Below, one piece after another: positions 36,101 through 47,700 of a DNA stretch of 64,000 nt. Source of the DNA: Hepsetus odoe (Eukaryota > Chordata > Actinopteri > Characiformes > Hepsetidae). Position 1 is the stretch's first letter. Every line of letters starts with the position of its first letter. The position numbers and the translations under genes were made by a program. The notes under the pieces were generated by a model, which was not told the origin of the DNA, ran no database searches, and worked only from the letters and a program-made list of their open reading frames with translations. The stretch spans positions 23,554,386 to 23,618,385 of the forward strand of contig CM029377.1 in assembly GCA_017165825.1 (NCBI GenBank), written 5' to 3'.

Positions 36101-39100
36101 CTGATGCACTCTGGAGCTCTGAGAAAAATCAATACGGTCAAGAGAGGAAGCCTCTATTCTACCTCCCATTTCTCGCTCTCTGTCTGTCTCTCTAGTACGT
36201 CTGTGGGGAAATATGGCAGAACTTGTTTTTTGGGGCATTGTCTCTCTCTTTTTTTTATTTCACTAAAGCTCCCCAGTCATTCAGTTCACAACTGTGAGGA
36301 CAGATGATGTCCAAGCTTTCTGATCCCACTGTGACCAGAGCCCTTATCTCGTTCATCAATTCTAGGACACTGAACATCTGCATGAATCTCCAAAAAGTCA
36401 GATTTTATTGCACAGGGCCAGTAAACAACAGATTACTGCATGATCTCCATAGTAACAAGGTTCTGATTGGGTGTCAGCCCATAAATGACATCTTAGTCAT
36501 TTTTACTGAGAACACACACTCAAACTCTGGCAGTATTTACTCCTAACACGGGATCAACAGACTATTTGTTTTGGCTCATCTTTTTATGCTGTAAATGTAA
36601 ACTTGTTAATTACCTCCAAGCTGTGCACTTGTCCTTCCCTACAGGTTACAAAACAGGGTGGTTTATGTTCAATTTACTCCTCAATCAGGCAGTCAATCAC
36701 AAAAAAGAGATAGTCTCAGCAATACAGTTTTATGTACTGAAAATTGAATTCTTAAACTTCCTGAAACTTTTTAAAGGATGGACCCATCAACAGGCGTGAG
36801 AGGATTTTGGGATGACTCTTTTAATGAAAAACACTGGATTAGAGTTTGACTCATCTTTTTGCTCTCTGTAAAAGATCTTCGGTGTAAATCCTGCTGAGGT
36901 TTACAGCTGAAGGCGTTTTCTTCTCCGTTGTGCTTGAACACAGCAGGCTGCTCTGAGGGAAGGACCGCATGTGTGTAGACCTGCCCAGACTGCTGGCAAA
37001 CATGTCACTCATCGTTTTCCACATCGCGTGTTGTGCAGCGCTGCAGCCGCTGCTGCAGAAATTCAGTTCAATACTGAAAATCCCAATATCACGGCATTAT
37101 TGATGTGCTACAGACGTTTCTCAATAACTGCATCGAGTGCTGCTGCTTTTTGAAATGCAGCAGCTTTTATTTTGAAATTTGAAGAATTTATATTGTAACC
37201 ATGAGGGCGAAACACAATTTGGAAACGTTTAATTAAGATGGTTTTTTTGTAAAGGCTTAAAGCACACATTGTGTTCATTGCAGGTTTTTTGAATTTTACT
37301 ACTTTTTGGCTATAAAATGAGTGAAACTAGCCAGAATGAAATTGTGAAATATTGGTGCATTGGTATATGAAGGACCCTGAAGACCTGCATGTCTTATTAT
37401 TTAGTCCTCTTAAACATTATTTAGTGACAGAAGATATGTATGGGTAACATAAATTAAATTAATTACATCTCTTTATTCGTTCTTGAGCATATCGCTATAG
37501 TCAGTGGTTAAAGGGCATTGATTGGCGGGTTTTTTAAAAAGAGAGCAGAAATAGTCCTGTGACTGGATTTGGTGAACTTTTGGTGTCAAATATTAATACA
37601 TTTTTTGCCAATTTACCATTACTTTCCCCTGGCAGTGTGTGGGTGTGGTAATAAGACTGTCCCAACAGTTCAACCTCAGGAAAAGTACATATTGAGATGC
37701 ACATTGTTTTAAGTTTTGTGATATTTTTATTTTTAGTATCAGAAGAAAAGAATCCTGTCCTATTTCTCTTTCCAAGACCGTGCGGCTTTGGCAGTGTCAG
37801 TCATATCTTTCACATCTTATTGGGGCTGTGTGTGTGTTGGAGGCTGCAGGGTTCAGATCAGTCTGCCGAGATGAAATATTACAGATCAAACTCACATTTG
37901 TCTCTCTGGCTGAGAACTACAGAGGATCCGGTAATTAGTAACAGCTGGCCACACACACACACACACAGTGTCTACTCTTAAAAGTAGGAGACAGACAACA
38001 AATTTGAGTCATGAAGCTGAGAGAATAATGACAACTAAAAGCCTTTCTTTTACCCCCCCCCACCTCCCCATGTGGACCGTGTATGTGGGTGTGCACACAC
38101 TCTCACACTCCTGTCCTTGGAGCGAAGGTTTGGGAGCATCCAAGGGTAACTCTCCTCCTCCTCCTCCTGATCTGACGAAATACTCGCCCAAGCACATGAA
38201 AGCCACAAACAAACACACACCATGGCAAAAAAAAAAAAAAACAGGAGGAAAAAACAAAAAGAGGCCAGAAAGAAGCTTTGGGTGGATGTAATGTCATGAG
38301 GAGGCTCCTCTAATCTGGGATTTATGGTGGGGTGTGTGTGTGTGGGTCCCCCCCCCCACTATGGTTGGTAGATACAGATGAGGACGATGACAAACCTAGA
38401 AAAACAGCAGCAGCGAGTCACTGATTATTAATTACATTAATAAACAAAGATGAGCTCAGTTACACTTAATATTGAAATCTGTCCAGCTGTTCCTGAGGGA
38501 TTCGCTGGCATGATTTCATCTCCCTTTCCACCGCCGTTACAGTATACAGAGCCTTTTTGCATTTTCTCTCTTGATGCTTTTTCTGCCAGTGGCTTATCAG
38601 TTTTGGTGTTTAGTCCCAGCTGGCTTCTGTAAACTTCAGTTGTTTGTTTGCGATGATGGTGATGATGACGACAATTATATTAATACTAATGAACCCTGTT
38701 ATTGTTGACGTGTTAATCTGTGCTGAAAGAACAGCCTACAAATGAGAAATGGGAAGCGATGAATCTCCACAGAAAAGCATTGCCAAAAGATTTGGCAACT
38801 GGAACATCAGCCCATGACCACTGAGCTTAACTAACCCTCCCAACACTTGGGCCTCACTTACACCCTCACAGTTGAAGGCCATCAAATACAAGCCATGTTC
38901 TGACATCTAAAGGATAATCTAAAGGAGCAGCGGTGGCCTAGTGTTTAGGGACTAGGTCCTGTAATCAGAAGGTACTGGGTTCAAGTCCCAGACCAATAAG
39001 TTACCCTGAGGTACCCCTGAGCAAGGTACCGTCCCAGTCACTGCTCCCCAGGGGCTGGATATGGCTGCTCCTTACTCATGCTGCCCTGTGGTCACGATGA

Positions 39101-39450
39101 CAGTCACTTTCACTTCCCATGTCAATACAACTACAGTGAAATGGACCCAAGCTCCAATAATACTGCTGAATTTAAGACACACCAGATGGGATGAGAAGTG
39201 AAAACGAGGGAATAAACTTTTTAATGCTGATCACAGGCACAGGGTTTTTTCTTTTTCCCCTGATCAGGTCAAGACGAATGTCTTTGTGGGTGCTCCAATG
39301 AAAAGTCCTTGACTCATTCTGCGAGTCTCTTTGAGTCTCTGATCTGAACAGATGTGTTGGAGAATAGGCATTTTGTCCATATTTGGCCCTTAATCCTTAT
39401 TGAAGTGTGAGTTCAGGTGAAAGATGTCCTCTGTTAGTAAAGTGAGTCTC

Positions 39451-39491
<41 letters not shown>

Positions 39492-39909
39492 TTTTTCTCT
39501 CTCTCGCTCTCTGTAGGCGCGATGGGAGGAGTGTATCACTATCATTCAGAGCCGGCCTGTGCAGATACCACTGATAAGGTGAGTCTGTTTGGCCTGTTTA
39601 TTCCTCTGTGCATTTGATTTTGTTTCCTTCAGCCTCGATCCATCACCCCTTCACACAGAACTAATGAAATTGTGGTTGTTACTCAGTTGACTAAGTAACC
39701 CATGTCTGATTCTGAATGAGAACAGGACCTGTGTGTGTTTGGCGAGGAGTCGTGTGGCTCTAATTTTGTTTGCTGACTTGCGGTTTGCTGGTTTTTCTCT
39801 TCTCTTTGGAGGAAATGTTTCTATTGTATTTTTGGATTATGTTGTTTGCAGGATTCACTTGAGTACTACATTTACTCCAAACATGCCTGAGCGCTATGAT
39901 ATGAGAGAG

Positions 39910-39949
<40 letters not shown>

Positions 39950-40119
39950 CCCAGCCATACACTTACTACGGTGTTTATAGTCCTATGAAGAAGGAAGGCA
40001 CCAGTGGAGCAAAGCTATCTGGAGAGGAAAAAGGAGGAGAAGTAGAATGTTGAGAGAATATGAAATGATTGGAGAGGGAGAGAGAAACAAAGGAAATGAA
40101 GAGGGATGGGGAGAGAGAG

Positions 40120-40157
<38 letters not shown>

Positions 40158-41687
40158 AGAAAGTGAGATTGAGTGAGGAGGGAGAAAAGAGAAGAAGGGT
40201 GAGAGGTGGGACTAGAGGCGCTAATGATTTCACCTCCAGCTGTGGGAGCAGTGGGTGAGAACAAGGGAAGAGAGTGGAAAACGAGAAAGGGATGAGTGGT
40301 TTAGGGATGTTAAAGTTGAGAATGCACAATCATAATAAGATTAAAATGCAGCTTTCTGTATCTGTATTCAGAAGGCTGTAATAGAGAGATGTCCCATCAT
40401 GTTTGGGCAAAGGTGTGCGTGTCCATTCCTGAGCTTCTACACAATCCCAAGGACTCCTTTCGGAATGGAGAAACAGAAAATAGAAAGGATGGAAAATGAT
40501 AGAATCAAAAGAGAGACCGACCTGAGGTTCTTGACCGTTCTCTGGGTGAAAATAACCTCCTGGTTGTGGCATTTCTCATAAAAGACCAAGTCCTCTTACT
40601 GCTGAAGTGAGATTGGAGTAATAGTGTCATATATTTAGCAGTGATCGTGTGTGTGGATGGGAGCACAGGGAAATGGGTGTGTCACAAACAAAATTGGAAG
40701 TTGGAGTGAAAAATCTAATTTACACGTTTTCCCGCCCCTCTTACCCCAAAGTGCAGTCAATCAGCTGAGACCTTTTTGGTGAAGTTTTCTGCTTTAGCTT
40801 GAAGTCGACGCTGCGAGACTTTTAAACCGAACTGGTTGTGGATGCTCATCATTTTAACTAACGCTGAACAATTAATGTCAGTTTTGTATCAAGCTGAGTC
40901 CAACTTTTGTGTCCCAAAAGCATGACCCGTAAATGATCCTAATTCATTCGGAACTGACTGTTTTCCAAGTGATGTTTATCCCTCTGAATCAAATGGGCTG
41001 CTTTTGAAATTGTATCGTAAAAACTAATATGCAAATGATCTCTCTTCTGATTGGCTGCAGTCCTCAAATGCAAAGCTGATGGAAATAGTTTTTCAGTCAT
41101 TTCGAGTGTGCTGCTTTCTCCTTTGCTCTCTTCCCACATGAAGACTTCAGTTCAGTCTCTCCTGTCCTGCAGTGGAAACATTGGATGGGCAGAACTTAAT
41201 GACTCAAACATGAAAAAAATACATAATACTTGATTATTTTCACGATCAAGATCCCTCTCATTTTGTGAAAAGACGACTGACAGTGGAGGAAATTGAGCAG
41301 TAGGCAATTTTGCCACTGTAGCCTTTCCTGTTTAGGGACTCGATCAGTAATGCGCCCCACCTCTGTACCCCACAAACCACATGGGGCGCACATGCATGTG
41401 TGTGTTGGGGGTTGGGGCTGTTGTTCTGTTCTGAATTGAGGGGCACACAGACACACGCTTCCACAGACGCCCTGTCCTAATTTTTTGGTCTGCTAGGCCC
41501 CTCACCCACCCAAACAAGGACTGGCGGTCCCATCAATGTTTCATACTAATGGACCTGTCTGACCATGTTTGGACCCCCGTGTGTGTGTGTTGGGGGGGGG
41601 GGGGGTGTGTTTGTGTATTTGTGTGACCAAACTGATTTTTAGGCCTGTGTGTGTGTGCGTGCGTATGCGTACAAGTGCATAGCTTGG

Positions 41688-41725
<38 letters not shown>

Positions 41726-44700
41726 CCTCAGGCCCTGTCCTCTGTAGCTGATGATGCTCAGAGCTCCTAAAGCTGCTCCACAGACTATCCCCCGTCCCCA
41801 GGGCCCGCAGTGCTTTATTCCTCCATCACTCACTATTTCTCTTCCCTCCTTCATTCCTTTTTTTTCTTTTTCTCTTTCTTTCATTATCACTTTTGGCTTT
41901 GTTTCATTTTTCATTTCTTGGGGTTCATTTTCATGTTTTTTGTTTGTTTGTTTGTTTGTTTGTTGTCCTCCTCCCCCCCCCCCCCCCCCCCTTTCCACTC
42001 TTATCTTTATTTTCCTAATTGCTTCTTTCTCTTTTCTTTCTTCCCTTTTATATTAGATTTGCCTTCATTATATTCGTTTTTTTCTCTTTTTATCTGATGT
42101 TTTTCCCCTCTCTTTTTTGTTCTTTTCCTGACCACAACCTTGTATAACATCAGAATTAGAGCTGCAGTGTTTCATTTTGGTCGTTGTGAAATCAGCTTTT
42201 ACAAAACTGGCATCCCAGAAGGCTGTGAGATACAAATGAGCTTTCTGACCAATCAGTGTTTAATTGTGTGGTGTTCATTCTGACCAATCACAGCTCCTGT
42301 AAGTGATCTAGGAAAGTCTCCCATTTTAGTTAATAATGCCAAATTTTCAGCTTGTGCTTTTAATTTGATTCTTTTTTTAATATTTTGTAAATGGTGTGTC
42401 CCCATGCTAGCATGTTTGTTTCTCTGTCTCTCTCTGTCTCTGGTCTTCATTGTTTGCAGCTCGTGTTCAACTTTGGAGAAATGAAAGGTAGCAGTGTTGA
42501 GACTGAGTGAAGTACCTTTTAGCAGCAGTGACAGCTTGAAGTTTTCATGGGAATAACTCTGCAAGCTTCTAGCTTTTCTTTAGGACGTTGTGGCTTCATG
42601 ACCAGGTTGGACTGGTTTCTCCAGAGATGCTTTTTGGGTTCAGATCCAGGATTGATGATGGTTCCATTTCTCTCCTAGGAGACGATGGAGGGTAATCTCA
42701 TGTGGAGTGCTCCATAAATGTTATCGTATCTTTTAGTCAGATCTGTTTCCAGACACAATCCAGTCTTGCAGATGATCCTCTCTACCTCTTAACTTAATTT
42801 CTATCCAATGTGAGACCTTTTTGTGTCTGTGTGTCTTTCCTTATTATGTCCAATTACTTGAATTAGGCACAGGACTCCAAACAAAGTCGTGGAAGCACTT
42901 CAAGGACCATCATATAAATGGATGCAGCAAAGTCAGAATTTGTGATTTTTCAGTCTTTTATTAGGTGAGGAAAATACTCCAGAAACCTGTCCTTGTGTGG
43001 GTTGATGAGCCGAAATAATACATTTTTAAGAACAGAAATAAAAAAATGTATTTTTCAGGTTCTGAAAATAATTCCAACCCTCTGTAGTGATCTAATGCTC
43101 ACATGCTCGTCTTGAGAGCTTAGTCAGCCCTACTGTCTGTGCAGGCTTAGCCTGAACATCAGGCTACCTCAAGATTGAAGATATTTTATGGCAAAAAAAA
43201 AAAAAAAAAACTTTAAATGAACAGAAATCAATTAAATATGTGTTGATCAGCGCTCTGAGAACTTTTCGGTGATCCAGTCTTCAGTTCGGACAGACCCATT
43301 GAACAGACTGCAGAACAGCTGGAGGAGGTTTTTAAACCAGTTGGGGACACATGAGGGTGGAAATAGAAATATCCTGAAGTAAGGGTGTGTGCGCGCGCTT
43401 GTGTGTTTTGGATCTGGCTCCACAGTTGTTTCCTGTTAGCGATCTCGCTCTCTTGCTCGCGCGCGCACACACACACACACACACGTGTTGGTGACTGCTT
43501 TGTGTGTCTCCACACTGTGGCTTAACGCTGAACTGTGTGAGTTCACTTAACCACCCACATTGTGTCGGTGTGTTTAATCGTTGTTTTTCCCCGGGGATTC
43601 GTGTGGGGTGTGTGATGTTCTTAGTTGTACCTTTTTTATTTTGTTTTCTTTTGTGTGTGTGTGTGTGTTCTGACACATTTGCATTTTTTTTCTCTTACTC
43701 ATACACGCACCCACACCTCACAGGACTCTTAAAGAAGGAGGTGTGTGTGTGTGTGTGTGTCAGAGCTGGGTATTAACACTCGTTTGCTACATGTGGGACA
43801 TTCCTTGTGTGTGGAGATAGATAGATAAAAATATGAATACATTTAATATAATTCCACTCCTGCCCAGCTTTTTCAAAAGCTTGATTTTGTGTGTGTGGGG
43901 TTGAGAAAGCTCCCAGTGAGTCAATGATAAAGGGCTGTGGGCCAGACAGAGCAGATAAGAACTGTTTCTCATCGTGCTGTGTCTTAATATTACATCGTAC
44001 AAGACGCTCATTGACTGTGACGTTTACGCATCGTTGCCATCAGTCAATAAACCTTGAAAAATTAAAGCTGCAGAGTAACAGTCTTTAAAAGGTAGATTTC
44101 CTTTTGTGCTGTCCAACTGAGCTGATTAAATCCTGTTACATTCTGTGTCTGTGTGTAGAGCGGCAGCCCCTCCTCCGCCAGGGTTTCCTCACATTTACAG
44201 GAAGTGACCTCACTCCACCCCAGGCAACATAAAGGCAGTGTCGTCAAAGGAAATGCCTTTAATGCTGTCTGACACAATAGACCGACTGTACTCGAACCGA
44301 ACTGTTACAACCAAGACTTTCCCGTGTGTGTGAGAGAGTGCACTGATCTACAATCTATAATTCGGAAGGTTTTAATTCAGAATAAGATTAAATATTAGGG
44401 CTGGGCAGTATTTCTTATAAATAGTTGAAGTTGTGTTCATTCTTCTAGTTTGTGTTTTTTGTGTTAATGTGAAGGATATAAATATATAAACACTAATGAA
44501 CGGACAGTGACTAAACCTCCGCTGCGCCCCTTCCTCTCTTCACAGACAGAGGACTCCCCGAGTCCAAAGCGTCAGCGTCTGTCCCAGCAGTCGGTGCTGG
44601 AGCTCACTTCAGCCCCGCCCTCCACGCCGTCTCCCCCTATTAGGCCGTGGGAGCTGCCCCCAAGCCGCAGGCCGCAACCCTACCCCCACACCCCCTACCA

Positions 44701-47700
44701 CTCAGAGCGCTGTCACACTCCCGCACGACACAGACGCAGGTACCGTTCACCTGAGCCTGTGTGTGGAAGCAGAACATGGCTCAATCACGAGAAATTATCT
44801 TTGTAAATGTGAACCTTTTGATAAATGTATTGGTTATCATGGTGAGAATTATACTAGTACTGTGTTTTCATTACCTTCTAGTTTATTAGAAACCCAAAGT
44901 GTGTGTGTGTGTGTGTGTGTGGCTTAGATGTGTCTGAAGAATATGTACTGCAGATTTCAGAAATTTTATAAAATTTTATTTAAGCGGACGATGTTAAATT
45001 GGTAAGCAGAACGCTTGTTTTGAGATTTGATAATGAATTTTTGTAATGTGGTCATGTAGTGAATTTCATTGACGATTAAGTCCCTGTTTCTATGTGTCTG
45101 TAGTCCCCCAGCTCGTCGTCAGCGGGGGCGTCGCGAACGCCTTTCTCGGCTCCATCCGCCCCACCATGGTTCACCTGGTGGCGGACAGGACGAAAACTAC
45201 CGCCACCCTCCTCACCCTCACTCCCTCCATCCGTATGGCCAGGCTCCTCCCCACCCCCCAGCAGGCCTGGATGAACCCCGCGCCTTCCACCCCCCCACTC
45301 TGTCGCCAAGGTTACTGCATCCACAGCAACAGGGCACCATGGTGATGGACCTCCATGAACAGGTATGTGCTGCAGTATTTTGTGGTTCAGTACAGACACA
45401 GTACAGGAAATTTCTTCCTGGTGGATGTTATATGATATGAATGTGTCTGTTTGTGTTATAGCTCCCTCAGGGTACGGTTCCGGTATCATATACAGTTTCC
45501 CCAGTGCCACCCCACGGTCTCCCCCCTCCACTCTGTACCGGACAACATCTACCAGCCTGCTCCTCTCAGCAGCAGGTTCCTCCCTGCTCTGTCGTCTTCA
45601 GTGGGCAGCAACACTATCCTGTCTGCAGCGTCCCAACTCCGGTGTGTATACGTGAACCGTGTGTGGACGTAATGAAAGACAATCAAAAGTCTTAACTAGC
45701 TCCATTCAAGCAACCATTATTTAGTATCGTTAGTCTCTACTGCCCCCTTGTGACAAGAATGGAAAACTTCAGTTTGTATACATGTTCTTAAATTATTTTT
45801 TTTCCCCCTTTACCTTTTTCTGGTTTTTCATTTTCTCTTTTTCTCCTCCTGACTCTCTCAGATGTTACCTGCGTGTTCAGTGCAGCACTTGCCGGTCCCG
45901 TACGCGTTTCCGTCTCTTCTCTCCAGTGATCCTGCATTTCTACTTCATCCTCCACATCTCTCACACCACCCTCCACATTTGCCCCCACCAGGACAGTTCC
46001 TGCCCTTCCAGACACAACAGTCACGATCGGTGAGAGCGTACACGCGCACACACACAGAGTAATCAGACGATTACTACAGATCTACAGAAAAAATAGATTT
46101 TTTTTTTTTAAAAGTGCCTAAAATGTCCGGTGAACATTCTGATCGTATTAAGTAGTTCGTTTTACACTGGAGTGTAGAGCTGACAGCAGATGAAGAGCTT
46201 CACTCCAACAGAACTAACTGATACATGTGCTATAAAGAGTTGTGTGAACTGTTGTGTGAAAGCACACAATTGTTTGTGTGCTGTTTTTATCATTTAAATG
46301 TATTCAGAAGGATTGACCTTATTTAAAAACGACAGCATATACTTCAACTGACTTCTGTTTAGTCAAGACCTGTAAGGCTACACCTGCACTATAACTTTAA
46401 TCTCAGTAGCTAATTGATAAGCGTGCGCAGTCTCGTTTTAATACTGGCTGATTTATTCTGACTTGGAATTTTGGGTGTGTGCGCGCAGCCATTGCAGAGG
46501 ATTGAAAATGAAGTGGAGCTTTTGGGAGATCACTTGTCTGTTGGGGGTGGTTTTAATTATCCCCACTCGGGCCACCCCAGTCCATTGCCACCCTCCGCCC
46601 CACTGCAGTTTCTCTCTCACGATCCCCTGCCACAGGAGCTCTTCGGAGTGGTGAGTGGACTACATTACCCACAATGCACTCAGTTCTGCACATACCATAA
46701 TAGGTTTTGATTATAGAGGAGCTCCAGAAAACCATTTACGTTTATTATTAATTAAACTGCTTATTTTGGGTGGGTGTGAAGGGTGACACTTGTAGTGGTC
46801 TGTGAACTTGGTCATGCTGTTTTTGAATGATTTGTTTAAGATAATTTTCTAAAAAAATCTTTATTTTTCCTTTTTTTTTCTCTTTAGCCCTATCCGCACT
46901 TCATGCCTCGAAGAATCACAGGCCGGCGTTATCGTTCCCAGCAGGCCGTGCCTCCACCTCCTTATCACCCCAGCCTCCTCCCTTACTTCCTGTAAGTTAT
47001 ACATTTATATATCAACAACATTTTCACTGAAAGAGAATGGTTTAATGTGAAACTGCACATATTAAACCCATGAACAACTGTCACCAATGTCTGAAACGCA
47101 CCACCTTTTGCATTCATGCCTTCAGATTCTTTGAGCAGCTTTAGAAAAGCTGATCTGGTCTGAGCATTGCTGCCCATCATGCTCCAGTGTGACATTTTTC
47201 TTCCTTAGGTCTGTTCTTCCAGTACAACCTACAGCCGTTGGGCCTGGCATCAGCTTAGAGCTGGATGTAGATGATGGAGAAGTGGAGAACTATGAGGTGA
47301 AACTGCTTTTTATACTGGAGACATCCAGTCAGCTGAGCAATGCAGTCAGTTTAATTCACTCTACTCAGTTTTATTCCAGGCAGAAAACTAAATACAGAAA
47401 TGCTAGGGATGTTCCGATGTTGTTTTTCTTCAGTATTACCAGACACACATCTGATCCAGTGTTTATTATTATTTATATATATATATATATTTATTTTAAA
47501 CCTTGAAATCAGTGCAGTACCAATTATTTTATCATTGAAGCCACTCCGAACCTGTATTTCATTATAACACTAAAGCCTTTTTCTAGCAGCCACCTAGCGA
47601 TGTCCTAGCAGCCATGTAACATCTGGCTAAAAATTACAGTAGCCGCAGCATCCTCATAGTCACTATTAAATGCTCCTCTCTGTTGTTTTTTTTGTGTTTA

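Larger units (their letters stand above)
24112..39516 (+). other. rnf38 intron 2 (15.4 kb)
   Basis: Contains three SINE copies (25018, 26620 and 38924), a purine-rich tract (31308-31735), unclassified dispersed repeats near 31790 and 32600, and poly-A/T runs. The longest open frames inside it (for example at 33073-33525) show no family resemblance or splice structure. No nested gene found. Confidence 0.7.

Noticed and set aside
44507..44545. Extension of rnf38 coding exon 3 upstream
   Set aside because: The frame is open to 44507, but a clear CTTCACAG acceptor ends at 44545 and the conserved protein begins right after it.
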